From positions 3,282,501 to 3,346,500 of the forward strand of contig JACVVK020000014.1 of NCBI GenBank assembly GCA_018292915.2: 64,000 nt of DNA, written 5' to 3'. Origin of the DNA: Batillaria attramentaria. Taxonomy: Eukaryota > Mollusca > Gastropoda > Batillariidae. The notes beneath the pieces were generated by a model. That model was not told the origin of the DNA. It was given only the letters and a program-made list of their open reading frames with translations, and ran no database searches. Both the position numbers and the translations under genes were made by a program. Below are positions 45,858-58,088 of the stretch, in pieces. Each line of letters opens with the position of its first letter. Position 1 is the first letter of the stretch.

Positions 45858-47075
45858 ATTTTTATATTGTAGGTGTTTGGGTATTGATACATTTTTAAGT
45901 TCTAGTCGTGAGAGGCATTAAAACCTTTTTTTTCCCCTGTCTTTCTACTCATGAAAAGCTGTCCATTGCCTTCATATCCGCACTTTATCTTGATAAGATG
46001 CATGTAAGGGTATTTCACAAGTTTGAGTTCATTTGCCGCCCATGACCCAGTTTGACTATGCATTCTTTCAGTCTGCCATGGTATGAGCAGGGTTGTGTGT
46101 TCACGTGTATACCGGTTTTCTCATTGGCAGCACAGGAACACTGTTAGACTAAATGCATAATAAGTGAATGTTTGCACAAAGTTTTTTTGGTTTTTTTTTT
46201 TTACCTTTGGTGCTGTGTAGCACATGAATTCAATCCAACCACTCTTTGTTGGCAAATGTTTGTGTTGATGTCAAATCCACTTACCCACTTTTCGAATTCC
46301 AGTCCCCTCAGGTCGCGCGCGTGTGTGCTTGGATGCGTAGATGTGCTTGTAAATATGTGCGTGACAAAGTGCCTTGCAAAATATACATGTTTGTGCATGT
46401 AAATCTTAATGTGATGTGTGTGTGAAAATAGTGCTGATTTATTGTTACCAGTACATTGTGTGTAAAAAAAATACTGTCGTTCTTTTCTTCAAACTGCGTT
46501 TACCAGTATAGAACAAGTAACATGTAAAAAGTGGTTTGTCTAGTTGATATTTAAAACTACAAAAAAGGGAAAATCTTGTGAATAAAGCATTGCGGTGACA
46601 ATTAAACCGTATGATCTTTCGTCACACGGTGTTTAAGAGGTGTATGAGACAGTTTCAGTATGACTAAAGTGAAACTTGCTGAAAAAAAAAAAACTTTAAA
46701 AAATCTAGGCATGTGTGAACGTTCAAGCATACTTGTTTTGTTTTTTTTAATCCAACACTCGCACAAAACTTACAAATAAAAAATAACAAAAACAAAACAC
46801 AGAACCAGCATCACTTATGTATTATACAAAATTTACAGCCAACTTGTTGCACATTCCAATTCTTTCATATGTAGACTTTAATCATAGCACAGCTGTGCCG
46901 ACAACAACTGCTTCTCAACACTACACTGCCAAGCCCAACTGCATATTCCTTTTTGTTTGATAACGCATATATATATGAGTGTGTTTTCACACTGTCACAG
47001 CCATGTCTGTATGGAATATACATCACACAAACGCACTCAACATCCTCATTTTTTACATGCTTATGTCATCAGCAT
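45858..47075. other. Intergenic region between convergent genes
   Basis: No gene is recognised. Likely holds the TMEM70 3' UTR on the minus strand; an ATTAAA-type signal (TTTAAT on plus) is at about 46746-46751. A small poly-A run is at 46681-46693. Confidence 0.4.
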
Positions 47076-47864
47076 TTAATTTTGAGACTGCTGCCTCTCC
47101 TCACTTTTTGGCAACTCCCATTCAAGTGGCTTGTCATACCCCATGAGGTGAACGTACGCATCCCTCACCAGATAATCCTGAGGGACTAGAAACAGTGGGG
47201 TGCCCTTTACCTCCAGGACCGTGAACATCCCAGGAATGTCTGGCACAGTCACATCAGCAGCAGTGAACTGAATTTCCTTGCGCCGCAAAAAGAACGACAG
47301 CTTCGAAGCAGTGAATACACCAGTCTCCCTGTTCCAGTGAATGTCAGTGACATACTTCTTGGCAATGTAATGGATGATGAAAGGGTTGATGAAAATGAAG
47401 AAGTTTACGATGCCGCCCATCACGAACTTCAAGGCCAATGGAAGCTCCTCACTACTGAGGTATAGGTAAGGTTGTAAGCACAGTCCAAGTGCACTTGTGG
47501 AGAGTGAGAAGATTTTCACACCCTTTATCATCCCAGATAGACCCCCCTTGTAAACAAGCTCTCCTTTTGATGAGTCTTTGGTTTCTGTGGAAGAATTCCT
47601 GATTGCTGAGGTTCTGATGGGGTTGACAGAACTTCTGTGGAACTGCATGCTAAAGTCAAGACTTGAACGGTTGGAGTAAAATAAGCCACAATTACGGCTT
47701 CTGACTTGAGTTTCATTCTTGCCTGTGAACAAAGCTGTTGACGATGTGGTATGAAGACATGCTCTTTTCAAGCATTGTTCTGGTAGCGTGTAATGAAGCA
47801 ACGATGTGACGGTAGCTCCTTGCAGGGCCCGCTGCCTAAAAGTCGAACTGCGAGCCATCCACAT
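47076..47864 (-). CDS. TMEM70: Transmembrane protein 70, mitochondrial
   Basis: Inner-membrane factor that helps assemble mitochondrial ATP synthase and other respiratory complexes. 262 residues in one coding exon. Residues 1-95 are basic and Ser/Thr-rich, as expected for a mitochondrial targeting sequence. VYKGGLSGMIKGVKIFSLST (104-123) begins the conserved domain, with two hydrophobic segments at about 118-137 and 142-167. A C-terminal matrix domain ends in YVHLMGYDKPLE (237-248), matching the family signature YIHLMGYDK. The start is MWMARS; a second Met two codons later is possible. A 5' UTR intron is clear: donor ACG/GTAAGT at 48221, acceptor AAACAG at 47899, so the coding exon continues up to 47898. 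The length is close to human TMEM70 (260). Confidence 0.92.
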   Translation of the reverse strand: MWMARSSTFRQRALQGATVTSLLHYTLPEQCLKRACLHTTSSTALFTGKNETQVRSRNCGLFYSNRSSLDFSMQFHRSSVNPIRTSAIRNSSTETKDSSKGELVYKGGLSGMIKGVKIFSLSTSALGLCLQPYLYLSSEELPLALKFVMGGIVNFFIFINPFIIHYIAKKYVTDIHWNRETGVFTASKLSFFLRRKEIQFTAADVTVPDIPGMFTVLEVKGTPLFLVPQDYLVRDAYVHLMGYDKPLEWELPKSEERQQSQN

Positions 47865-48220
47865 GTTGAACCTGGCTGATTGACTCTAAGTGACACACCT
47901 GTTTAAAACAAAATACATTCCAATTGAAAATTTAACACGTATGTGGCGTGGCTTAGAGGAAAAGCGACTGCCAGTCCAAAGCACTAGTAATGTCTAATGA
48001 TGACTTTAATCAGAGGCTGAAGCAACAAAAGACACCAAAATCGTTTTGTAAAGAAATGAGTCGTCTGCAAATTTGCCCTTCACCAACCGTAGCTTGGCCT
48101 GTAACCACTCAAAACGCTTCTTCACAGAAGTATCAGACGTTGTCGTCTTGTTTACTACCGGAATCTGGTGTTACCTGTAGATTCTCACAATCACTGACCA
48201 ACCGGTATCTTGAAACTTAC

Positions 48221-48340
48221 CGTTTGTCCAGTTGACAAGACGCGAAAGACAGCCAAGTACACGCGAGATACAAGCAGGAAGTAACTCTTTTGTTTGAGAA
48301 AGAAAGAACATTTGTGGGAAATGAAAGTAAGCTTTACTTC
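48221..48340 (-). other. TMEM70: TMEM70 5' UTR exon (approximate outer end)
   Basis: The exon ends at the strong donor GTAAGTTTCA (minus strand) and joins the acceptor before 47898. The transcription start is not visible; the outer boundary is a guess. Confidence 0.5.
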
Positions 48341-50543
48341 CGGTTCAATGGGAGGGCGTCTTTCCGTTTGGTAGACTTACCAGGTTTGCTGTGTAAAATT
48401 TAAACATCTCTGGTTCTCTACTCAGCGTAGGTCTACATGTGCAGCATTCCTTGTATTGTAGACCATCAAGCATTTCTGCTGCACCTCACTGACATGCGCA
48501 GGACCCCCTCCGATTTCAGGACTGTGCTGGACTGATGCAGAGACATTCTGTACCAGTTACGTTTGTCTCTGTAGGATGAGATGACGTACTCTGACATGAT
48601 TGTTTGATGGTAGATGTTCAGCAGTGCGCGTACCTGAAGGTAGCTAGTTCAGCAGGTTCATTTCATTGCCGCTGCACATACAGATTGTAGGGAAGAGACT
48701 TCAGCTTTGTGGCATGGCGTTCTATCTTTAACTGTACAGGTGCTGTGTGCCTCCCCCACCGTGGCACACACACACACACACACACACACAAAAGAGCGAG
48801 AGTACACGCTGGAATGTTAATTTGTATTCTTTACTGCCAGTACAATTCTTACAAAAATATGATAGCTGCACTACCTACTCGGCCAACAGTGCAGCTGAGC
48901 AAGAAAGGGATGACAGGTTTATATAAAATACATGTTCATGTAAGGCAGTAAAGACGGAATGTAAATCTGATGAACACTGACAGAACATGTTTATTAAACA
49001 CAAAGACACATAAAGATCATGGTGGTATCTGTGCATAATATTACATACAGTAACTGAACATGAACCATTGAAAGTACAGTACTCTCATGACATGCACATT
49101 TTGAACAAACGTGAGTACCCAGGCCAGGTCCGCGTGTGTGGTTTACAATCATGGAATGTGTACAGTTTTATAAGAGGCTGAGGAAACCACATATATGCAG
49201 GGTGGTCGGTGGTCTAGTTGTTAAGAGACTTGTCACCAATGCAAGAGGTCAGGGGTTCGAGTCCCACTCGGGGCAAAGAATTTTTCCTTCTCATATCGGG
49301 CCGATCGTCGGGGGTTCTCTCTGGGTACTCTGGCTTCCTCCCCCTCTGCTTTGGAAATGTTCACCTCACCAAATTTGAAAAATAAATGCAATTCTAAATT
49401 CCGAAATTCAAATAGATGAGCTGACCCTTCACACCACATGATTGTAATGTGTTTATGTCCAGTGTGTGAGAGAATGGCAACGCGCATGCTTCACATGAGC
49501 GTGTGTGTTGGGTTCAGTTTACGGCGCTTTGAGCCGATTCATGAAATTGGGTAAAGCGCCTACTCATTATTACATGTATTATTATGTCTGTACTTCAACA
49601 CTTGTTCAGAAAATTATGTGGAATGTTGAATGCAACATGCAAACACTACTGAGGCCATATAGAACAAAGTCAACTTTGCAGCTAAAATACAAAGGGACAA
49701 AAATACTAATACACACCTACATGACCATACGCAGTGGTGAACTACAGTACTAAGCGAAGATCATACAGAAATCATGATTCAAGTATTTGTTAAAGCATAC
49801 ACTGTACCAGAACTGTGGCACAAGGACTGGTCATACCAATCAAAAATAAAGCCCAAAGCAGCGCACGCTCATACACATAAGGTGCAGACCCACTACTGAA
49901 GCATATGTTCTCCCCCTTTTGCAGCGGTACATTTTGGCATAAAAACAATCAACTTATTTATCATTCAAACTCAGATGCGAGTCTTTTGGTCAAATCTAAT
50001 TATGCTGGTTATGTACATTTGTAAATACTGCAACAGAAGCTCTGCATCAACAATTGTAAGTAGTATCAGGTGGTAGTCAACTTGAACTGTAACAGGGATG
50101 TTTCAGTATGGTACATGTGCATTATGTGTGGCTGTTGTATACACTGTGATACTCAACATTCCCTGAACTTGATTGGAAGATTATCACATTAAGTGTTGCA
50201 CTGATCAAATTTACAAAGTCTGTGTACACAGAATACAAACCACAATTAAAAAAGCAGTAACACAAAAGGTAAAAATCAACCTCTGTGAAGGTGACATGAA
50301 TTTTAAGTTCTTCATATCTGCTGTGCCTAAGCTACACTGTGATAGAACTGAAAATAAAAATCAAGCTAATAATAATGCAGTAAAGCTTGTGCATATTGTA
50401 TACACAGTGTACGCTACCCAGTAATTACTGTCAAGCGTACAAGACGTCAAAAAGAAAGACCTACATCTTAACCAGCTGTACAAAATTAGTACCTTCATCT
50501 TTAATTACACTATCCTGTCCATAGCTCCCTGACTTGTGTAGCC

Positions 50544-50575
<32 letters not shown>

Positions 50576-52469
50576 AAGTACTAATTATGTCTTTGCTGTC
50601 AGCTGAAGTTCTTGAGTATATACATGTACATATATTATTTGATTCCCAAAACCACAAAAGCAGGGTGTGCAATGTACATGTATTCAAGTAAACAGTTCAT
50701 CAAACTTAATGCTTTCATTCACATTAATTGCTGCCTATAGTCAAGAATGTGAATCAAATGGACACACACATAGACACATACACAAGAATGATAAAAAACA
50801 TACATCATGTACCCTGGTACTCCGCTACATGTACACATATCTTTCAACCCTCACACAACTCCCCCTATCCCTTTACCCCCCCCCCCTCCCCAAAACGCAC
50901 CCACACCACACTCTATCCAAGGCGGCCAAGTATAAGACAGAACATGTATCATTTCTATTTGCAGTTGACCTACAAATAACAAAGCATCAGCACACTACAC
51001 ACACCAGATGATAACCTGTAAGGCCTCAAGGGTTTGGTTCCATTGTTTTTAACAACAGCTTAGGATAAGTTGTGGCTAGGTGGTTTTGTTCGATTGTTGT
51101 TTCCTTTTTGTTGTTGGTGGTGGGTTTTTTGTTGCTGTTGTTTTTTGGTTGATTTGGGGTTGTTGTTGTTTTTTTTTGTTGTTGTTTTTTTTTTTTTTGG
51201 GGGGGGGGGGGTTGCTGTTGTTGTTTGTGTGTGTGTGTGTGTGTGTGTTGTTTTTTTTTTGTTTTTTGTTTTGGGGGGGGGGGCAGGGTGGGGAGCATTT
51301 GTCATCATTTGGTGTTGGAGTTTTTGTCTTTTCTTCCTCTAGGGTTTAGTAACTTTCATGAAAAAAAGTAACATTAGTAAAGACCACAAAGAAAGTTTTG
51401 TTCATCAGAAAACCCGCAAGACATTTTGCCAGAGGCAGTTTTGCATTTTCAATCAGCTGTATGGTATGCAGTGATTAACTGTGCCGTGTGCTCATAATGT
51501 GATCACTCAGGTTGGCTGTGGTTTCTCTCTATAAAATTGTCAACATCTGCTTATAGGTGAGCGTTCATCTTGCTTGGTGATAGGAAGATCCCAGCGGGCT
51601 CATTCAGGCACATTCACACCTGAATATATATCCTGGAAGTTGATTATGTGGTAAATATACTTAGATTAGTTAGAAGCACCCATAAAGAATGCAGCAAACA
51701 CCAAATTCACTGTTTTAGTGTGCTTATGTTCTAAACAAGCCAAACTCTCTACAAGGCTGGTGGTGGTAAATGCAGCCATCTGTAAAATCCTTCTACCGCT
51801 CGACTGCTGTTGGTGATTCATAGCAGGTCAACGCAGGTCTGTCTCTTCCTATGTGGTAAATGGTGTATACTCGTCAGCAAAAGTATTATATATTACACTG
51901 TATTACATGTACCAGCAACATCTTCTTACACACTGCATGTGTCTTTTTGTCTTTTAAAGGATGGCATCCGTTTCCGTCACTGCCAAATTCTATCAGCCAC
52001 AGCAGTTAATTTTTCAGTCAATGGGCCGTAACTGGTGTGCCATCATCAGCTAGACTGTTCCAGTGTTCATACAGTACATGCTATACTCGTAGTTCGCAGC
52101 ACTGACCATCAGTGAAATGTTACACATCTTGCAGGGGGTCAGTCACACTGTCACTGAAACATACCTGATGCCAACCAATCAGAAGGTCACAAGTGAACGG
52201 CAAATGACATCACTTTTTCACAGACTGGATTCAAAGGTGCTAGACCATGTATCAAGTAGAACTGGTTCACTGGTCATACAGCTTTGCAGGCAGCTTCTAT
52301 GCTGAAAAAAATGTGGCCCAGGCAACAAAACTTCTTTTTTTTTCTTTCAGTCTGCTGCCATGTCTTTAATTATTTTTGTACACATACATAAAATACACAT
52401 TTACTGGCCAAGAAATCTGTTCATCTCTTGCATCCCAGTTTCTGAACTCCAGTGTTTCCTATGAAAGAC
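48341..52469. other. Gene-poor region
   Basis: Holds CA repeats (48763-48790, 50553-50576), the SINE at 49198-49585, poly-G/T runs at 51180-51290 and AT-rich sequence. The 3' UTR of the LRR gene probably occupies the right part; an ATTAAA-type signal on the minus strand lies at about 52365. No gene is called. Confidence 0.45.
49198..49585 (+). mobile_element. tRNA-derived SINE, family D, with LINE-like tail
   Basis: The head has A box GGTGGTCTAGTTGTTAAGAG and B box GGTTCGAGTCC. The body has GAATTTTTCCTTCTCATATC and GGGTACTCTGGCTTCCTCC. The tail contains ACGGCGCTTTGAGCCG and GGGTAAAGCGCC followed by ATTATTA, the conserved 3' end shared by many LINEs and their dependent SINEs. Confidence 0.75.
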
Positions 52470-54709
52470 TCACACAGCTGATTCTATGCCAACAACAATG
52501 CTGTGGCTATTGTGACTGGTCTCATACAAGGATGGGTTTGATGAATACATGCTGTCTCTTTGGGTCTGCAGCTGTGATTCTGATGGCGGCTGTGAAACAG
52601 AGGGTCTGGACAGCAGCTTCGGATCCGTCACCATCTGGTCAAAGTAATGTCGGAAAACAAAACTTCGGTGAGACTCCTTCAGAGAGTCATTGTCAACATC
52701 TGCTAATGGGTCAATCTTTTCGTTCTCTTCATCCTCGTCATCGTGACTGTCACGTTTCCTCCTTGGTTTGAAAATGATGCGTTTGAGACCCTTCCTCGTG
52801 CGGCCTCTTCGCCACAGGTACAAAGTGATCACCAACACTGACAGAGCAACTACCAAGCAGGCCATCACAATTCCCACCTGAGTAGCTGCAGGGAGTTTGG
52901 CTTGGACGGATCCAGCCCCACAATCCTCTAGTTCTGAATTGTCAAGAAGAGCGACACGGCGCCCTGCGAGATTTTCTGGGCTGGTGCATCGCAGGCTTCC
53001 ACAATACTGGCCATACGAGCCAGGTATGCAGTAAAGTTTGTGACCGGACTTGGTACTTCGCAACCAATCTCTCAAAGGTCGGATGTGGCAGTCACAGAGC
53101 AAGTCATTCTGCTGAAGGTTGACCTTGGAAATGCGGTCAAACACATCAATCAAATCTTCCGATATGTTCTGCAGTCTGTTCCAAGAGATGTCCAGCCTGT
53201 GAAGGCTGTACAAGTTGCTGAACATCTTGGCAGGCAGAGTACTCAGCGAGCAAGAGGAGATGTTCAGAAACTCCAGCTGATGCAGGCTGCTGAAGATGTT
53301 GGCATTGAGATGGCGGATAGGGTTGTAGGCAATGGTAAGCCTGGTGAGAAGACTTGCGAGCGGCTTCAGAGCATCTCCAGATATATGCTGTAGCTTGTTC
53401 TCTGACAGGTCCAAGTCCTCCACCAGCAGACCTGTTATCGTGATATCATAAAGTGTGAGTCTAGCACTTGCTTTATAAAGACAGCCATACAATCAAACTT
53501 ACGAGAATGACAGCTCAGCTCAGTACTGGACTGGTTGTAACTGTAAGGCTACAGGATCAAGTCCTGGTGGATATGGTAGACAGACTCTTCTCCCCATGGC
53601 TTCATTCCCCTCCCCCCCCACCCTTTACCAACATTCACCTTCTGAGAGTAAGAGTGAGAATAATCACCTCTCAGGTGGACATGGGATGTTAACTTAAAAT
53701 ACTCACCTACCCTACTTCTTTTTTTGCCTCTCACTTTTTTGTGCAGTCAAGGAATCAAGGTCTTACCACATGTCTACAATAACCTACAATATTAGAAATA
53801 CCAAAATAGAAAAGAAAAAATCTGACCTTTCAGCGCATCATCAGGCAGCTCAATAAGGCGATTCCCAGACAAAGAGAGGGAGCGCAGGTTGAGATCGGCA
53901 AACTGACTAGGGTGCAATTTCAGAAGTTCATTGTTGTCTAGGTACAGTTCCCTCAGCTGCTGCAATCTGCTGAAGGCGACTGAATTGGGAAATCGACTGA
54001 GACGATTGCCACCCAAGTCAAGCACTGTGATTCTTGGGATGGCCTCGAACAAGTCCTCGTTGACGTAAAACAGGTTGCAGTTTCGTACTTTTAGATGCGT
54101 CAGTAAAGTCAGTGAGGTAAAGGCAGAGCCTTTAAGGCTACGTAGCTGGTTTCCATCAAGGCGTAGTGATGTGATGCTAGACTGTGACTGAAGTGCGGAC
54201 GGTGGCAAGTCTGCAATGTGGTTGTCGCTTACATCCAGTTCTTGCAGGCTGACCAATGGTGTAAGCATTGTCCCCAGCTCCGCTAATCTATTGCTGGACA
54301 ATTTGAGGAAATGAAGTCCACTCAGTCCCGAGAAAGCATCTGCCGCTATTGTTTTGATGTCGTTCTCACTGAGGTCAAGCTCTTGAAGGGATATCAAGGC
54401 CGCAAAAGCTGCACTCTCCACATCTTGCAGAGCACTGTGGGTAATGGACAATTTGGTGATGGGCAGGTCACGCTGTCCAAAGTGAGTCTTGTTGAGCACG
54501 TGAGTGGTTGTGAGCTTCTGAATCATCAGACGAGCTGTGTTGTGTGGCACACTGTCCATTATGGTTGCCAAATTGCCACCTTCACATGTTACTAACAGTC
54601 CTCGCCCTTCAGGCTTGCACATACAATTATCCGTGCAGACATCTTGGTCTGCAGCACGAGTGCAGATCACAAGCAAGAACGCAACAAATGGGGGAAGCCA
54701 GGACTCCAT
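52470..54709 (-). CDS. LRR single-pass transmembrane protein
   Basis: A cell-surface receptor or adhesion-type protein. Two coding exons, 53827-54709 and 52470-53431, joined in phase (DDALK-G-LLVED) to give 614 residues. A signal peptide (MESWLPPFVAFLLVICTRA) is followed by an N-terminal LRR cap with spaced cysteines (CTDNCMCK..C), then about a dozen 24-residue repeats of the type LQELDLSENDIKTIAADAF. The C-terminal cap runs about 403-465 (LLCDCHIRPLRDWL..C..C..C). A transmembrane helix at about 480-501 (VGIVMACLVVALSVLVITLY) is followed by a basic stop-transfer stretch and a ~110-residue acidic, serine-rich tail. No TIR, kinase or Ig domain is present, so it is not a Toll receptor or an Ig-LRR protein. 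Resemblance is to LRRC15/slit-like LRR ectodomains; I do not recognise a specific ortholog. An upstream acceptor at 54722 implies a 5' UTR intron. Confidence 0.9.
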
Positions 54710-54883
54710 TGCAGCTTAGCCCTGGAAACACGAAAGCAATTGCAATAAAATGCAGTTTAAAGTCGTTTCTTAAACACATGGTTATGCCAAAGTCAAAGCA
54801 AATGTTTAAAAAGCCAATTCAGTGTGTCAGGAGGACTAAGCCATTTCAACCAGTTCTTCTTCCTCGGGCTGAACCTTTTCTCC

Positions 54884-55259
54884 GGTCCTACTAATTACCG
54901 AAAACAACCAAAACGACCGAAAACAAACGAAAACTCCTCTTAATACGGATAGAACGCGGTTAAAACATAGAAATAACAACACACAAACATGATTAAAGGT
55001 GAAAAAAGAGGCCTTAAAAAAAGCTAAAAAGAAAAAAAGGTGACATTGCAGAAAATAACCTGTCCGGACCAGAGTCGCTTCCCTTGGGAGACACATTCAT
55101 TTCGTCCTGTTCTCTTGGAGTAAGTACTTTTTTCCTTTTAACTAGTTTAAGCCTCTTTTTCACCTTTAATCATGTTTGTGTGTTGTTATTTCTATGTTTT
55201 AACTGTGTTCTACCCGTATTAAGAGTTGCTTTCGGTTGTTTTCGGTAATTAGTAGGACC
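54884..55259. mobile_element. Inverted-repeat (foldback) element in the LRR gene 5' intron
   Basis: Arms 54884-55015 and 55149-55259 are inverted copies (shared words GGTCCTACTAATTACCGAAA, TTAAAACATAGAAATAACAA and CACACAAACATGATTAAAGG). The left arm has about 20 extra bases. The spacer is about 130 bp. Non-coding. Confidence 0.8.
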
Positions 55260-56049
55260 CCCTTTTCTCCCCTGTGATTGCTGCATGGGTTGTCTGGGTG
55301 GTGAGTCACACATGCATGGATCATAACAAAGAGTCCTAACATCTGTCATCAGCAAGAAACATCCACACTACATGTATGTTTTCCTTCTACAGCCCTTTGC
55401 ACTTGAGTACTGACTTGTAATGTTATTGTACTAAGTTATATCACATTAAAGTGTATTAAAAGTAAACCTTCATGCACATGAGCACATCTGATTTCTTTTT
55501 GCAGGGTCAACTGTAATTCATTTAGTTCCAGTTACATCCATCTCAATCATAACTTCACAGTATCACTCAAGAGATCAATCACTGCACAACAAGAAAAACA
55601 AAAAGCAATGGCAAGAGAAAACGGGTTTTCTGACAAATATAAGCAATTTTCTGCCTTTATGCTGATATTACCGTTTCTGTCCATGCAGTTTCTTAAGTCT
55701 AATAATCTGATGACTCAACTGATCTGAAACCACTGGTACGTAGTCGGAAACTTTTTTTTTTTTAAGTGGTTGAAATATATGCTTTGGAGTTGCGTATGAA
55801 TTCCCTTTACACGTGATGCATTTAAAAGTAAAAGAAAAACCATTACCGCAAAGCCACACGAAAAATATGTAGGCCTGCTGTGACACTGAACTTGCCGAGA
55901 CACATGGGCATGCACAGAAGTTATGATCTTTCGACAAATTCTGAGAAAAGCATTTCTTCAAGCACTGTGAATCTCCAGCGCATGGTGTTCAATCAACCAT
56001 GTTCGTGATTGTCATCATCAGTGCAGAAAAGACAAACCATTTTGACACT

Positions 56050-56330
56050 CACCTGTATAGTTTCTGTTCCGTTTAGCTCGTCCAGGTACCACCCCAAGCC
56101 TGAGAAGAAAAACAAGCCTGAGCACACACACAGATCAACGTGAGTCGGCCATCTTAAAAATGTCGACTAGTCCAACTACTGCGGGCGACAGTCAATCAAC
56201 TGCGAGTCCTCAGGCTTAGTGCGCTCAGGTGAGGAAGGCGACAGGGCTACTGAACAGCGGCAGCTTCAGGTCCGTCCGTCACAGCTCTTCTAGCTCAAGG
56301 CAGACTCAACCACCCGTGAAGCGAAGTGAG
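56050..56330. promoter_or_regulatory. Candidate bidirectional promoter (LRR gene / ANO10)
   Basis: On the minus strand a good donor (ACAG/GTGAG at about 56053) would end a 5' UTR exon of the LRR gene, and AAGATGGCCG (about 56143-56153, minus strand) matches the YY1-type initiator motif. On the plus strand a donor GCTCAG/GTGAGG at 56228-56230 could end a 5' UTR exon of ANO10. The region has more GC than its surroundings. Transcript data would be needed to confirm both start sites. Confidence 0.4.
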
Positions 56331-58088
56331 TGGACATTCTTTATCAACAGCCCTCGGACCTTTCAACCCACAAGGTATTACAACTACACAAAAACAAGGA
56401 CGTGAGGTCAGCCTCGGGACTGTCCTACTGTGTTGGCAGTAGGATTACACATTCCGCGAAACCCCCGCATTTTGCCCTGGGATGGCCTTCCAAAAATAGC
56501 TCCAGGCCATTACCATTATATTGTATGGGTAAAGGCATTACATTCAGAGACTTTCTTATCTTGTTAGAAAGCTAACTACGCATTTTTTCGAAGCACTTTC
56601 ATCTAATCATATATTTGATCATATATTTCATTCAGACTGCGATATTTTCGGAACTTATGGTTCAGGTTTTAAGTAGGTACCAAAAAGCACACCCCTTTCA
56701 AAATGGCACTACCCAAGGGGGACGGGGCCCAGTGAGCTCCGGTGTTGACTCATTCCTTTGTTTTCATAGGCCCATTTCCTATAGTTTACGTCTACTCTGC
56801 TTGTCGTTACTTTAATATCTATGGTTCTTCGTCAAACACAAAGGTACTAACAATCTAATTATTCGACACGCAACCCAAAATACGCCTAACGAGAACGAAA
56901 TCTTTGCAAGTGTCCATGCGCAGCTTTCAAGGGAGCTAACTCAACTAGTATGTTGTTTGACCCCCTGTTACGCTTGGATGGATCATCAGCGATAGCTTGC
57001 AAAGCAGAATAGAAGGGAAGTGGTGGATGAGTGAGAAGGGTACGCCCACACCAAGGTACAGTGTACATGTATTTTTTTTCCCTGCCTAAATCTTAGGGCT
57101 GAATCTCTCCACCGCATTAGACTGGCACACAATCTTGAAAAACTCAGCTAATCTGTGAAACTGAAAAGTTTTTCCCGTACGTGTGACCTGCATAACGCTG
57201 GTGAAGGAGGCTTCCAGGATTTCTACGTGTGCGCCGGCTGCTGTATTTATTGCACACGTATGTAATGCCAGTTCTACCAGGAGCGCAGCTGACCAAGCGT
57301 AGCTCCAATCACTTAAATACTTCTGCTGCTTCATATTGTGACTTGTTAGGGGCTTATTTTATTTGTATCCCTAGCAAAGAGTATCTAGGACCGGAGGGCA
57401 AAGAGTATAGGACTGGAAGGGAGGGATGCCCATTTCAGTAAATTCTTACCCCTTTAACCCCTCAAGGGCTGCCACCGATAGCTACGGTTCTGGTGAAACC
57501 TCTGTTTGCCTGTGCAATACAATGTCTTAATTATGGCCTACTTTAATTAAATGACTTTTTTTTCACAAGGGTGCCCACATTATCACACAGCAGGTGATAA
57601 CAAGGCATGTGAATGCAAAGACATTTAGGTTGTGCAGATCTATCTACAACTGTGAATTTAGTTTTGAAGTATGAGTCATTGTAACTCAGTTGCTTAAAAT
57701 ATTAGCAAAGACAGAAGCAGCATGCAAAGAGGGTGGAAGGGTGGGGTGCAAATGCAGGTCACGACTTGACCAAGTCAGCAGTACAGAGGGAAGCCTATAT
57801 ATATATATATCCATTCCACTAGAAATGTGTGCTTGCTGGGTTCCTGCATGATAATTTATGTGCAGTTCAGACAGAATGTGCAAATATTACAGTGTGCTTT
57901 TTAATGTACTGTGTAAATATCATTTATTATGCGCATAATGTTTTTCCTACTAAAGATTGCTGTTTCATATTTGCGCGTTTCTCTGTGTCAAACCATATGT
58001 TGCATATATCGCATTTTGTTTGAATCTGCACATGCTTACATCAACTGAACACCAACAGTTCCAGCGGCAAGCCTGGTCACTGACAACC

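Noticed and set aside
51026..51349. Open frames of 80-90 codons on both strands at 51.0-51.35 kb
   Set aside because: Low-complexity T/G tract with homopolymers; no domain and no conservation signal.
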